Of a DNA stretch of 64,000 nt, positions 55,288 to 64,000 are shown in pieces. The stretch's first letter is position 1. The number at the start of each line of letters is the position of its first letter. Source of the stretch: Limimaricola variabilis (GTDB lineage Bacteria; Pseudomonadota; Alphaproteobacteria; Rhodobacterales; Rhodobacteraceae); assembly GCF_014195545.1 (NCBI RefSeq), contig NZ_JACIBX010000005.1:124001-188000 (forward strand), given 5' to 3'. Made by a program: the position numbers and the translations under genes. The notes under the pieces are model-generated. The model saw only the letters and a program-made list of their open reading frames with translations, did no database searches and had not been told where the DNA came from.

Positions 55288-57846
55288 GTGCAGCAATTTC
55301 CGCGCGACCCAAAGATCCTGCTGATCACCGACGAGGCCGACATGTCGGCGGCGCGTCATGGCGGCCGAGCGAAATGCCTGCAGCGGCTGGTGCGGATGGG
55401 GCTGCCGGTGCCGACCACCGTGGCGCTGTCTTTCTCCTGCGTGCACGGCATCGCGAATGGCCGCATGCCCGACATGGACGAGATCATGCGCCATTTCGGC
55501 GAGTCTCCTCTCCTGTCGGTGCGCCCGTCGAGCCAGGATCCCGATTGGGGTGGACCCGGCGCGATCCTCAACATCGGCATGACCGATCACAGCCATGCCC
55601 GGCTGTGCGAGGAGATCGGCGAAGAGGCGGCGACCTCGCTCTATATGCGCTTCATCCAGTCCTGGGCAGTGCATGTGGCGCGGCTCGATCCGGACAGTTT
55701 CGACCTTTCCGGCCCGCCGGGACCGGAGACCCTGCGCAGCCTGCTCTCGGCCTATGAGGCCGAGGCTGACGAGCCCTTTCCGCAGGACCCGGGCGTGCAG
55801 CTTTGCGAGGTGCTCCGCTCCATGGCCCGCGCCTGGGAGGGGACGACCGCGCGGCTGTTGCGCCAGGCAAAAGGCGCGCCCGCCGATGCAGGGCTGGGGC
55901 TCGTGGTCCAGCAGATGGCGCTCGGCGTCGGCCAGGGCGAATGCGGCTCTGGAGTGATCCAGTTCGTCGACAGCCAGACCGGAAAGCCGCAGGTGACCGG
56001 CCGCTATCTCAGCCAGAGCCAGGGGCGCGACGCGCTCAAGGCCGGGGCAGGGGCGATCTATCTTACCCGCGACGATCGCGGCCCCTCCTTCGAGGAACTC
56101 TGCCCCGACGCCTTCGCGCGGCTCCTGCGGATGGGAGATCTGTGCCGCGAACGCCTGCGCGAGGAAATGCAGATCGAGTTCACCCTGCAGGAGGGCAAGC
56201 TGCACGTGCTCGACGCGGTGCGGGTGCAACGCTCCTCCCGGGCCTCGGTGCGCATCGCCGTGGCGCTGGCCGAGGATGGGATGATCCCGCGCGAAGAGGC
56301 GGTGCTCCGGGTCGAGCCGCAGGCGCTGTCCGAGCTGCTGCACCGCCATGTCGATCCTTCGGCACCGCGTGATCTCGTGGTATCGGGCATCGCCGCCTCG
56401 CCCGGCGCCGCCACGGGCCGGATCGTGTTCTCGGCCAACGCGGCGCAGGCTTCGGCGGCGCGCGGCGAGCCCTGTATCCTAGTGCGGCGCGAGACCACGC
56501 CAGAGGACATCCGTGGCATGCATGCGGCCGAAGGCGTGCTGACGATCCGCGGCGGCATCACCAGCCACGCAGCGGTGATCGGCCGCGGTCTCGGCCTGCC
56601 CTGCGTGGTGGGGGCCTCCGACCTAACCATCGACCGCAAGAAGCGGCAGATCGTGGCGCCTGGCGGACGTCGGCTGTCGGAGGGCGAGATCATCACCCTT
56701 GACGGTACCTCTGGAGAGGTGCTGGCCGGTGAGCCCGCGATGTTCGAGGCGGTGCTCGACGGCGCCTTCCGGACGCTTCTCGATTGGGCCGACGATTTCC
56801 GCGACATCGGCGTGCGCGCCAATGCCGACACCCCTGCCGACGCGCAGACCGCGCGTAACTTCCAGGCCCAGGGCATCGGGCTGTGCCGGACCGAGCACAT
56901 GTTCTTCGAGGAGGGGCGCATCGGCATGATGCGCGAGATGATCTTCGCCAAGGACGAAGGCGCGCGTCGCGCCGTGCTGGAGCGTCTGCTGCCGATGCAG
57001 CGGGCCGATTTCGCGAGGCTGTTCGAGATCATGCAGGGCCAGCCGGTCTGTATCCGGCTGTTCGACCCGCCGCTGCACGAGTTCCTGCCGTCGGATCGCG
57101 CCGGCATGCGGGACCTAGCCGACGGCCTCGCCGTGTCGCTGTCGGATGTCGAGGCGCGGGTCACGGCCCTGACAGAATACAACCCGATGCTGGGCATGCG
57201 GGGCGTGCGTCTCGGGATCACCGTGCCCGAGATCTATGAAATGCAGGCGCGCGCCATTTTCGAGGCGACGGTGCAGGCCAGCCGCGACGGCGATCCGGTG
57301 GTGCCTGAAGTGATGATCCCGCTGGTTTCGGCGATGCGCGAGGTCGAACTGGTCAAGGCCCGCATCGACGCGATCGCGGCGCAGGTCCGCACCCATTCAG
57401 GGGTGGAGTTCGACTATCGCCTCGGCGTGATGGTCGAGACGCCGCGCGCCGCGCTGCGTGCCGCCGACATCGCCCAGCATGCGGCGTTCCTGTCCTTCGG
57501 CACCAATGACCTCACCCAGATGACTTACGGGCTGTCGCGCGATGACGCGGGTCGTTTCATGTCGATCTACGTCAAGAACGGTGTCTATGAAGAGGACCCG
57601 TTCCACAGCCTCGACCTCGAAGGCGTGGGCGAGTTGCTGAAGATCGGCGCGGAGCGCGGGCGGGCCGGACGGCCTGATGTGACGCTGTCGATCTGCGGCG
57701 AGCATGGGGGATCACGCTCGGCGATCGAGTTCTGTCGCAAGCAGGGCTTTGATTACGTGTCCTGTTCGCCGTTCCGCGTGCCTGTCGCGCGGCTCGGCGC
57801 GGCGCAGCTTGCGCTGCGCGACCGGGAGGCCAAGCCCAATACATGA
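55288..57846 (+). CDS. Pyruvate phosphate dikinase-like PEP-utilising enzyme with altered ATP-grasp half
   Basis: 852-residue multidomain protein. The central phosphohistidine domain keeps the mobile His (His427 in GGITSHAAV), and the C-terminal TIM barrel keeps the PPDK active-site blocks RLFDPPLHEFLP, NPMLGMRGVRL, SFGTNDLTQMTYG and the catalytic Cys803 in ICGEHGG. The N-terminal nucleotide-binding half is shorter and divergent: the segment corresponding to LQTRNGKR reads LDAVRVQR, changing residues that bind ATP in PPDK. Starts at GTG 55288 with AAAGGAG upstream. It may be a paralogue with another phosphate donor or regulatory use; canonical PPDK is not certain. Confidence 0.8.
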   Translation: MQQFPRDPKILLITDEADMSAARHGGRAKCLQRLVRMGLPVPTTVALSFSCVHGIANGRMPDMDEIMRHFGESPLLSVRPSSQDPDWGGPGAILNIGMTDHSHARLCEEIGEEAATSLYMRFIQSWAVHVARLDPDSFDLSGPPGPETLRSLLSAYEAEADEPFPQDPGVQLCEVLRSMARAWEGTTARLLRQAKGAPADAGLGLVVQQMALGVGQGECGSGVIQFVDSQTGKPQVTGRYLSQSQGRDALKAGAGAIYLTRDDRGPSFEELCPDAFARLLRMGDLCRERLREEMQIEFTLQEGKLHVLDAVRVQRSSRASVRIAVALAEDGMIPREEAVLRVEPQALSELLHRHVDPSAPRDLVVSGIAASPGAATGRIVFSANAAQASAARGEPCILVRRETTPEDIRGMHAAEGVLTIRGGITSHAAVIGRGLGLPCVVGASDLTIDRKKRQIVAPGGRRLSEGEIITLDGTSGEVLAGEPAMFEAVLDGAFRTLLDWADDFRDIGVRANADTPADAQTARNFQAQGIGLCRTEHMFFEEGRIGMMREMIFAKDEGARRAVLERLLPMQRADFARLFEIMQGQPVCIRLFDPPLHEFLPSDRAGMRDLADGLAVSLSDVEARVTALTEYNPMLGMRGVRLGITVPEIYEMQARAIFEATVQASRDGDPVVPEVMIPLVSAMREVELVKARIDAIAAQVRTHSGVEFDYRLGVMVETPRAALRAADIAQHAAFLSFGTNDLTQMTYGLSRDDAGRFMSIYVKNGVYEEDPFHSLDLEGVGELLKIGAERGRAGRPDVTLSICGEHGGSRSAIEFCRKQGFDYVSCSPFRVPVARLGAAQLALRDREAKPNT

Positions 57847-58037
57847 CCTTTGGGCATGGCAGGAATACCACCAACGTATATCGATTTTCGGGAAATGGCG
57901 ATTTTCTGCTTGCAACTGTGGCATAGAATCGCCGGTTCCATACCGATTGCCTGACCCGAAGGTAGACACTTCGGAAGCGATCCCATACCTCCCCACTGCC
58001 AGCGCGGGGCCGACCGCGAGGAACCGGGGATACTGCA

Positions 58038-58763
58038 ATGAAGCGATTGAACTTTCTGCGCCTGCCGATGTTCGGCGCGATGGCTTGTCTTGCGGCGGTT
58101 GCGGCCGCAGCACCAGCCACCGCCAGCGGGGAAGCCCCCGCAGCGGCGCGAATCTCGAAGATCTCCGCCCCGGCGGCGGATACCCGGCTCTCTCTGCTTC
58201 TGGGCCAACAACGCGACGACGTGGAAATTGTTCCCGCCGTTGCGACGACCGAGGTGGAGCCGCTGCCGGCCGCCGCGGAGCGCGGGCTGAGCATCGCTTC
58301 GGGCAGCAGCCAGGATTACGACGTGCTTCTCGCCTCGCTGCCGCAGGCCAAGGGCAACGCGCAGTGGGAATGCCTGACCGAGGCGCTGTACTTCGAGGCC
58401 CGCGGCGAGAGCGTGAAGGGCCAGTTCGCTGTGGCCGAGGTAATCCTCAATCGCGTCGACAGCCCCGACTACCCCGATGACATCTGCGGCGTGGTCAACC
58501 AAGGCACCGGTCGCAAATATGCCTGCCAGTTCTCTTATACCTGCGACGGTATTCCCGACACCGTCAACGATCGGCGCTCCTGGACCAAGCTGGGCCGGAT
58601 CGCGGCGATCATGATGGATGACGGCCCGCGCGAGCTGACCGCCGGGGCGACGCATTACCACACCACCGCGGTTAACCCCTCCTGGTCGAAGCGGATTCCG
58701 CGCACCGCCGCGATCGGCGCCCATCTGTTCTATCGCGAGGCGACGCGCACCGCGTCGAACTGA
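58038..58763 (+). CDS. SleB/CwlJ-type cell wall hydrolase
   Basis: 241-residue exported hydrolase. The signal peptide is residues 1-30 (ending ATASG). After a low-complexity region, the SleB-like domain (about residues 110-235) has LTEALYFEARGES, with the catalytic Glu of this lytic transglycosylase-like fold, then FAVAEVILNRVDSP and CQFSYTCDG. It would cleave peptidoglycan in the periplasm. A 190-bp gap separates it from the PPDK-like gene. It is a conserved neighbour of that gene in Rhodobacterales, by my recollection. Confidence 0.9.
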   Translation: MKRLNFLRLPMFGAMACLAAVAAAAPATASGEAPAAARISKISAPAADTRLSLLLGQQRDDVEIVPAVATTEVEPLPAAAERGLSIASGSSQDYDVLLASLPQAKGNAQWECLTEALYFEARGESVKGQFAVAEVILNRVDSPDYPDDICGVVNQGTGRKYACQFSYTCDGIPDTVNDRRSWTKLGRIAAIMMDDGPRELTAGATHYHTTAVNPSWSKRIPRTAAIGAHLFYREATRTASN

Positions 58764-58845
58764 TCGACGCGGTAACGCGCCGGGCGCTTGCCGGGCGGGC
58801 GGAGGGCGGTTAGATGCCCCATGCCCGCAAGCCCGGAGGGGCCCG

Positions 58846-59730
58846 ATGACCGACGAGACTCGCCACGCCTTTGCCCATCCGCAGGCCCGTGCCGCCGCCA
58901 CCCCCCACGGCGACAGCCCCCGCGATCGCATCCTGCTCGAGGATCATGTGGTCGAGGTCGAGATCGGTGCGTTCCGGGCCGAACGTGGCGCGACCCAGCG
59001 CCTTGCCTTCGACATCGTGGCCGAACTGGCCCCCGCGCCGCCCGCCGGGGACGATGTCGACCGCATCCTCTCCTATGACCGGCTGACCGAAGCGGTGGCC
59101 GACGCGCTCGCGACCGAGCGTCTCGACCTGCTGGAGACACTCGCGGAGCGCATCGCCGACCGCATCCTCGCGGAGCCGCAGGCCGAACGCGTCTTCGTGC
59201 GGATCCGCAAGCTCGATCGCGGCCCCGGCGCGTTGGGGGTGGAGATTGTGCGCGCGGGACCGAGCAGCCTCGCCCCCTCGGCCGCGCCGCGCCCGGTGCT
59301 GGCGCTGATCTCGGTCGATGCCGCCGCGTGGCCCGAAAGCTGGCGCGCGGAACTGCTGGCCATGCCGGGCCCGCTCATCCTGTGCGTCGAGGCCGGATCG
59401 GTGGCGGGCGACGTCGCGGATCCCGCTGCGCGCGACCGGATCGAGCTTTTGGCCCATGACCAGGCCGCCTGGCGGCTGGCGCCGGCGCTGCCCGAGGTGG
59501 AAGTCCGAGACAATCGCACCGAGATCGACTGGGCCCAGCGCCGCGGGGCGCCGACCCTCTGGGCGCCCGCGAGGATGGCCGTTTCGGCGGTGTCGGGGCC
59601 CAACGGCACGCGTGGCGTCGATCTGGCCCTGTGGCTGGCCGATGCACTCGACGCTTCCGAGATCGTGCTGGTCGGGGCCGACGCCCCGGAGACCACCCGC
59701 CCGCTGCGACGACTGGAGACCGGGACGTGA
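58846..59730 (+). CDS. folB: Dihydroneopterin aldolase FolB with a C-terminal extension
   Basis: 294-residue protein. Residues about 28-135 are a FolB/DHNA tunnelling fold: ILLEDHVVEVEIGAF, then DRILSYDRLTEAVADAL and LLETLAERIADRIL, ending with VFVRIRKLDRG; the Tyr and Glu used in catalysis are in SYDRL and LETLAE. A further 160 residues without a domain I recognise follow, about twice the usual length of 120. It converts dihydroneopterin to 6-hydroxymethyl-dihydropterin. Its stop overlaps the folP GTG (GTGA). The extension might substitute for HppK, but it shows no HPPK motif. Confidence 0.85.
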   Translation: MTDETRHAFAHPQARAAATPHGDSPRDRILLEDHVVEVEIGAFRAERGATQRLAFDIVAELAPAPPAGDDVDRILSYDRLTEAVADALATERLDLLETLAERIADRILAEPQAERVFVRIRKLDRGPGALGVEIVRAGPSSLAPSAAPRPVLALISVDAAAWPESWRAELLAMPGPLILCVEAGSVAGDVADPAARDRIELLAHDQAAWRLAPALPEVEVRDNRTEIDWAQRRGAPTLWAPARMAVSAVSGPNGTRGVDLALWLADALDASEIVLVGADAPETTRPLRRLETGT

Positions 59731-60725
59731 GACCGGTCGTCCCGCTGCCGCTCTGGCCGCTGGGCGAGGCGCGCGCCACCACCCTCGCGGGGGTGGAGGG
59801 GCTGCATTTCGCCGAGGCGCTCGACGCGACCGGGCGGGTCGTCCCGTTTGACAGCCTTGATCCGGATCTGCGCGAACGTCTGGGCCGGGCGCGCGCTCCC
59901 ATCGCCGGGCTGTCGCTCGATCAGCCGCGGCTGATGGGTATTCTTAACGTTACGCCGGACAGCTTCTCGGATGGTGGCGATCATGCCGATCGCGCCGCTG
60001 CCGTGGCGCATGCGCAGGCGCTGCTGGCCGAAGGCGCCGAGATCCTCGACATCGGTGGCGAATCGACGCGTCCCGGCGCCACGCCTGTCCCGGTGGAGGC
60101 GGAGATCGCCCGTGTCGTCCCCGTGGTGGCAGCATTGCGGGCGGCCGGGGTCGCGGCACCGATATCCGTCGATACGCGCAACGCCGCCTGCGCCAAGGCC
60201 GCGCTGGCCGAGGGCGCCGACATGATCAACGACGTCTCGGCGCTGACCCACGACCCCGGCATGGCCGAGGTGGTCGCCGAGGCCGGGGTGCCGCTGTGCC
60301 TGATGCATGCCCAAGGCAGCCCCGCCGAAATGCAGCAGGCGCCGCGCTATGACGATGTGCTCGCCGAGGTGTATGAGGCCTTGGAGCGGCGCATCGCTGC
60401 TGCCGAGGCGGCGGGCATCTACCGGTCGCGGCTGATCGTCGATCCCGGTATTGGCTTCGGCAAGGATCTGGATCACAACCTGACGCTGCTTCGCGGTTTG
60501 ACGGCGTTCCACGGTTTCGGGCTGCCGCTTCTGGTGGGCGTTTCGCGTAAGCGCTTCATCGGCACGATCGGCGGCGCCGAGGCGCCAAAGGACCGGATGC
60601 CGGGCTCGATTGCGGTTGCGCTGTGGGCCGCGCGGCAGGGCGCGCAGGTGATCCGTGTGCATGATGTGAAGGAAACGCGGCAGGCGCTGGCGCTGCAGGC
60701 CGCCTTGATGGGGAATGAGGGATGA
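59727..60725 (+). CDS. folP: Dihydropteroate synthase
   Basis: 332-residue DHPS, which joins p-aminobenzoate to hydroxymethyl-dihydropterin. [27 protein letters not shown] and the C-terminal [11 protein letters not shown] with VIRVHDVKE are the three sulfonamide-target motifs. About 60 extra N-terminal residues precede the core. The start is GTG within the folB stop and the stop overlaps glmM by 4 bp, so folB-folP-glmM is a tightly coupled unit. Acts in the cytoplasm. Confidence 0.95.
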   Translation: MRPVVPLPLWPLGEARATTLAGVEGLHFAEALDATGRVVPFDSLDPDLRERLGRARAPIAGLSLDQPRLMGILNVTPDSFSDGGDHADRAAAVAHAQALLAEGAEILDIGGESTRPGATPVPVEAEIARVVPVVAALRAAGVAAPISVDTRNAACAKAALAEGADMINDVSALTHDPGMAEVVAEAGVPLCLMHAQGSPAEMQQAPRYDDVLAEVYEALERRIAAAEAAGIYRSRLIVDPGIGFGKDLDHNLTLLRGLTAFHGFGLPLLVGVSRKRFIGTIGGAEAPKDRMPGSIAVALWAARQGAQVIRVHDVKETRQALALQAALMGNEG

Positions 60726-62065
60726 CTCGCAAGCTGTTCGGCACCGACGGGGTGCGCGGCACCGCAAATACCTGGCCGATGACGGCCGAGATCGCGCTCC
60801 GGATCGGCGCCGCCGCCGGGCGGTATTTCCGCAATGACGGCTCGAACGGCCACCGGGTGGTGATCGGCAAGGACACGCGGCTCTCGGGCTACATGTTCGA
60901 GAACGCGCTGACCGCCGGCTTGACCTCCACGGGGATGAACGCCCTGCTGCTCGGCCCGGTGCCGACGCCGGCGGTGGGCCTGCTCACCCATTCGATGCGC
61001 GCCGACATGGGCATCATGATCTCGGCCAGCCACAACCCGCATCATGACAACGGCATCAAATTCTTCGGACCCGACGGCTTCAAGCTCTCGGACGAGGCCG
61101 AAGCCGAGATCGAGGCGATCGTCGCCGGCCAGATCGAACCGGCCAAGGCTGCCAATATCGGCCGCGCCCGGCGGATCGACGATGGCCGCTTTCGCTATGC
61201 CGAACGGCTGAAATCGACCTTCCCGCAGGGCAAGCGGCTCGACGGCCTGAAGGTGGTGATCGATTGCGCCAATGGCGCCGCCTACAAGGTCGCGCCCGAG
61301 GTGCTGTGGGAACTGGGCGCCACGGTGATCCCGGTCGGGGTCACGCCGGACGGCACCAACATCAATCAGAACTGCGGCTCGACCGCACCGCGCCACGCCG
61401 CCGCGCGGGTGCTGGAGGAGGGGGCCGATCTCGGGATCTGCCTCGATGGCGACGCCGATCGGGTGATGATCATCGACGAGACCGGCCAGATCGCCGATGG
61501 CGACCAGCTGATGGCGCTTATGGCGGGCCGCTGGGCCGCCGAGAACCGGCTGCGCGGCGGCACGCTCGTGGCCACCGTGATGAGCAATCTCGGACTCGAG
61601 CGCTTCATGACCGCGCAGGGCCTCAAGCTGGAGCGGACCAAGGTCGGCGACCGTTACGTGGTTGAGGCGATGCGACGCGGCGGCTGGAACCTCGGTGGTG
61701 AGCAGTCGGGCCATATCGTCATGACCGACTATGCCACCACCGGCGACGGCCTGCTCGCCGGCCTGCAGTTCCTCGCGGCGATGATCGAGACCGGGCGGCC
61801 CGCCAGCGCGCTGGTGCGGCAGTTCGAGCGGGTGCCGCAGCTTCTCAAGAACGTGCGCTATGCGCCCGGTCAGGACCCGCTCGGTGCGGCGGCGGTCAAG
61901 GCCGCGATCGCCCAGGCCGAAGGTCTGCTCGAAGGCAAGGGGCGGTTGCTGATCCGCAAGTCGGGCACCGAGCCGCTGATCCGCGTCATGGCGGAGTGCG
62001 AGGACGACTCGCTGCTCAACCAGGTGGTCGAGGGCATCGTCGCCGAGGTGCAGTCGGTCGCCTGA
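60722..62065 (+). CDS. glmM: Phosphoglucosamine mutase
   Basis: 447-residue mutase converting glucosamine-6-phosphate to glucosamine-1-phosphate for UDP-GlcNAc, hence peptidoglycan and [11 protein letters not shown] opens the protein; the phosphoserine is Ser103 in ISASHNP; the metal loop is DGDADR and the substrate loop GGEQSGH; C-terminal [12 protein letters not shown] binds phosphate. The folP-glmM coupling is widespread in bacteria. It ends 2 bp from the convergent DMT transporter gene. Confidence 0.96.
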   Translation: MTRKLFGTDGVRGTANTWPMTAEIALRIGAAAGRYFRNDGSNGHRVVIGKDTRLSGYMFENALTAGLTSTGMNALLLGPVPTPAVGLLTHSMRADMGIMISASHNPHHDNGIKFFGPDGFKLSDEAEAEIEAIVAGQIEPAKAANIGRARRIDDGRFRYAERLKSTFPQGKRLDGLKVVIDCANGAAYKVAPEVLWELGATVIPVGVTPDGTNINQNCGSTAPRHAAARVLEEGADLGICLDGDADRVMIIDETGQIADGDQLMALMAGRWAAENRLRGGTLVATVMSNLGLERFMTAQGLKLERTKVGDRYVVEAMRRGGWNLGGEQSGHIVMTDYATTGDGLLAGLQFLAAMIETGRPASALVRQFERVPQLLKNVRYAPGQDPLGAAAVKAAIAQAEGLLEGKGRLLIRKSGTEPLIRVMAECEDDSLLNQVVEGIVAEVQSVA

Positions 62066-62067
62066 CC

Positions 62068-62985
62068 TCAGGCGGGCCTGGAGCCTGCGCGCGCGAACAG
62101 CGCCTGCAGGTTCCGGCCCTGGCTGATCCCGAGGCCCGTGAGGATCAACGCCAGCGCCGCGAAGAAGCGCCAGGGCAGCGCCTCGCCGAGCGCCAGCGCC
62201 CCGATCGCCATCGACCAGACCGGGACTTGGTAATTCACCAGCGTCATGAAGACCGATCCGGCCGAACGGATCACCGTCACCCGGATCAGCGCCGCGAGCG
62301 CAGTCGGCAAAAGACCGAGGAAGATGAGCGCCGCGCCGGTGGCAGGGCTGTCCCAGCCCGGCACGCCTTCGGTCAACAGCATCATCGGCAGCAGGATCAC
62401 CGCCCCTACTGCGAGGCTGAGGGCGGTCAGCACGATCCCGTCCACCGGCGGGCAACGCCGGGTCAGGATCGAAGCCACCGCATAGGACAGCGCCGCGGCG
62501 AGACAGGCCATCTGGCCCCAGGCCGCGAGGCCCGCGCCCGGCGCCAGCACGCCCGGCCCGATCAGGACCAGCGCGCCGGCAAAGCCGGCGCCGACCCCGG
62601 TGGCGGCGCGTGCGCTGAACGGCTCGTCGGAGAAGAGGGCGGCCAATGGCAGGACGAAGAGCGGAAGTGCCGCCATCGAGATCCCCGCGAAGGCGGAAGG
62701 CACGTATTGCTGGCCCCAGGCCAGCAGCAAAAAGGGCAATGCCGTCGAGAGCGCGCCGATCGCGGCGAGATAGCCCGCGAGACGCCGATCCAGTCGCGGC
62801 ACCCGCCGGCCCATGGCCTGCATCAGCCCCAGCATCGCCAGAGCGCCGAGCGTGGTACGGGCACAGGCTACAGTGATCGGCCCGTAGCCATCCAGCGCGA
62901 CCCGCACGACGGCGAAGGTGCCGCCCCAGATCAGGCCGAGAAGCAGGATGGAGAGCCAGTTGGCGGTGGTCGGGCGCGCGGTCAT
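62068..62985 (-). CDS. EamA/DMT family transporter
   Basis: 305-residue inner-membrane protein with ten predicted helices in two five-helix EamA repeats, the drug/metabolite transporter fold. IWGGTFAVVRVAL in helix 1 and the second-repeat block NYQVPVWSMAIGALALGE are characteristic. ATG at 62985 was used because the first helix starts 10 residues later; upstream in-frame ATGs at 63021 and beyond would add non-hydrophobic residues. Substrate unknown. It is divergent from the regulated small-protein gene at the window end. Confidence 0.88.
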   Translation of the reverse strand: MTARPTTANWLSILLLGLIWGGTFAVVRVALDGYGPITVACARTTLGALAMLGLMQAMGRRVPRLDRRLAGYLAAIGALSTALPFLLLAWGQQYVPSAFAGISMAALPLFVLPLAALFSDEPFSARAATGVGAGFAGALVLIGPGVLAPGAGLAAWGQMACLAAALSYAVASILTRRCPPVDGIVLTALSLAVGAVILLPMMLLTEGVPGWDSPATGAALIFLGLLPTALAALIRVTVIRSAGSVFMTLVNYQVPVWSMAIGALALGEALPWRFFAALALILTGLGISQGRNLQALFARAGSRPA

Positions 62986-63409
62986 GGCACCGCTTGAGCA
63001 CGCCTGACGGGTAAAGTCCATGCGTGTAGCACGGATCCGCGACTCGCCTTGCACGGCGAATTGCCCCATCGATGCACAATCTGTGAGCAACATAGCTCAC
63101 GCATGCTCACCGGTCCTCACATCCGCCAAGGCAGATCTTCGTGATCCTCACGAAACGATCACGAGATCGCGAGCTAATATAGGCAGGGGTGATACGCTCT
63201 AGGTTGAAACCGGTGCGCCACGGAAAACTCGGTTGTTTTCTGCCGCGCCGAATCCCCCCTCTGCTCGCGCTGAGCCTCGGCGCAAGTGGTCACGCTCTTC
63301 AAATCTGCGGTACGGTTTCGTGATGTTACAGCGCTCGCGCTGTGAATGAACGAGGCGCAGCCTGTTCCTGCGGGTCGCGGACCCGGTGAGTCACAGGAAG
63401 GTCCATACC
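62986..63409. promoter_or_regulatory. 424-bp intergenic region with phased TCAC repeats and dyads
   Basis: No convincing gene is present. GTGAGC (63083-63088) and GCTCAC (63095-63100) form a dyad with 6-bp spacing. Copies of GCTCAC/CCTCAC recur at 63095, 63105 and 63115, about one helical turn apart. TCGTGATC (63139-63146) pairs with GATCACGA (63157-63164) and also partly with TCACGA at 63148; the two TCACGA copies are 11 bp apart. TAATAT at 63175 is a good -10 candidate without a matching -35, as in activator-dependent promoters. The remaining 200 bp to the next gene form a long leader. Confidence 0.5.
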
Positions 63410-63751
63410 ATGTATGCAAAGCTTCTCATGGCGGCGGTTCTCGCCACCACGGTCACCGGAGCGCAGGCGATGATCGGCCATAACGGTTTCACCTCGCTCC
63501 ATCGTTTCCAAGAAGAGCAATCGGTTGTTGATATCGGCCGGGTTCTGATCGAGCGAGATGGCACTGTCGAACTCTACGTCAAGGGACCGGACGGCACCCA
63601 GACCCTGATCGGCACCCAGCGTCTCCATGCGGGCGCCAACAGCAATGTCAGAGTCCCGCTTAGCCAGCCCATGCGGCGGGATGTCACGGCGGTGCTACGG
63701 GTCGACGGACAGATCGTCGCGACGCGGCAGTTCGAAGTCATCAACCGTTGA
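63410..63751 (+). CDS. Small secreted hypothetical protein
   Basis: 113-residue exported protein. The signal peptide is residues 1-20 (MYAKLLMAAVLATTVTGAQA, cleaved before MIGHNG). The mature part is beta-rich: VVDIGRVLIERDGTVELYV, then VPLSQPMRRDVTAVLRVDGQ. It has no Cys and no membrane segment. AGGAAGG precedes the ATG at 63410. A long leader with phased repeats suggests regulated expression, and a terminator follows. No family recognised. Confidence 0.72.
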   Translation: MYAKLLMAAVLATTVTGAQAMIGHNGFTSLHRFQEEQSVVDIGRVLIERDGTVELYVKGPDGTQTLIGTQRLHAGANSNVRVPLSQPMRRDVTAVLRVDGQIVATRQFEVINR

Positions 63752-63772
63752 TGCGCGTCATCTGGCGTGGAA

Positions 63773-63796
63773 GGGGCCGGTCAAGGAGCCGGCCCC
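63773..63796. terminator. Bidirectional terminator hairpin between two convergent genes
   Basis: A perfect 8-bp stem, GGGGCCGG with CCGGCCCC and loop TCAAGGAG, lies 21 bases past the small secreted protein stop and 7 bases past the stop of the leftward partial gene. Flanking T-tracts are short on both sides. Confidence 0.65.
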
Positions 63797-63803
63797 AATT
63801 CGT

Positions 63804-64000
63804 TCAGGCACGCAGTTCGGCCGTGGCCTTGGCCGTATCGGTCGGCGCGGCCGAGCTGTTGGCGGCATAGGAATTCGCCGCGGACTTGGCCGCCTTCGCG
63901 GATTCGATCGGGGCGATGTTCGGTGCCTTGGCGCCGCCTTCCGACACCGAGGCCACGAGCGAGGCCGTCTTCATCTTGTTCTGTGCGGCAATCGCTTCGG
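63804..64000 (-). CDS. C-terminal part of an Ala/Lys-rich hypothetical protein (5' end beyond window)
   Basis: On the minus strand a frame is open from the window edge to a TGA at 63804-63806, encoding at least 65 residues rich in Ala, Ser, Lys and Thr (for example NKMKTASLVASVSEGGAKAP and ending TAKATAELRA). Low complexity prevents family assignment. The frame is favoured by GC3 codon bias and by the hairpin just beyond the stop. The start lies outside the window. Confidence 0.5.
   Translation of the reverse strand, partial: EAIAAQNKMKTASLVASVSEGGAKAPNIAPIESAKAAKSAANSYAANSSAAPTDTAKATAELRA

Overview
The window is GC-rich chromosomal DNA from an alphaproteobacterium of the order Rhodobacterales, most likely family Rhodobacteraceae; the genus cannot be fixed from this stretch. 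The case rests on gene content and order (lolCE-lolD after proS, helicase-S4-fdxA-carD, glyQ-small gene-glyS-PEP enzyme-cell wall hydrolase, folB-folP-glmM, xseA near purD), on strong GC3 codon bias, and on many 1-8 bp start/stop overlaps. Nearly everything is core chromosome. I see no insertion sequence, prophage, CRISPR array, tRNA or rRNA.

Layout. 0-12 kb: end of proS, an MDR oxidoreductase, LolC/E-LolD lipoprotein sorting, topoisomerase IV ParE with a small HTH-like protein behind it, a secreted alpha/beta hydrolase, a sugar-epimerase-like dehydrogenase, a MATE pump, a DedA protein and aspartate aminotransferase. 12-18.5 kb: XRE regulator-SdhE, a MarR/LdtR-like regulator, glyoxalase I, a surface lipoprotein with its Slam-type outer-membrane translocator, ThyX, an AT-richer glycosyltransferase-like gene that looks acquired, and a cold-shock protein. 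18.5-31 kb: ThrS, ValS, a HisC-like aminotransferase, an Lrp regulator divergent from an ornithine-decarboxylase-like enzyme, DUF2235 and lysophospholipase-like hydrolases, and SCP2. 31-46 kb: SUV3-like helicase, S4 protein, FdxA, CarD, PurD, XseA, an AlkB-like membrane oxygenase, FtsY, MgtC, IspZ, a GST and MetZ. 46-64 kb: FolE2, TrkH coupled to a ThDP decarboxylase, a degenerate trypsin-like protein, GlyQ/GlyS, a PPDK-like protein, a cell wall hydrolase, FolB-FolP-GlmM, a DMT transporter, and a regulated small secreted protein at the right end.

Themes. Four aminoacyl-tRNA synthetases (ProS, ThrS, ValS, GlyQS) are present. Folate synthesis is represented by FolE2, FolB and FolP, with ThyX as the folate-dependent thymidylate enzyme. 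Envelope functions recur: Lol sorting, Slam export, FtsY targeting, IspZ septation, wall hydrolase and GlmM. The least ordinary items are the Slam/surface-lipoprotein pair, the predicted pseudoprotease that has lost all three catalytic residues, the PPDK-like enzyme with an altered ATP-grasp half, the thrS terminator embedded in a convergent gene, the palindrome before folE2, and the helically phased repeat array before the last complete gene.
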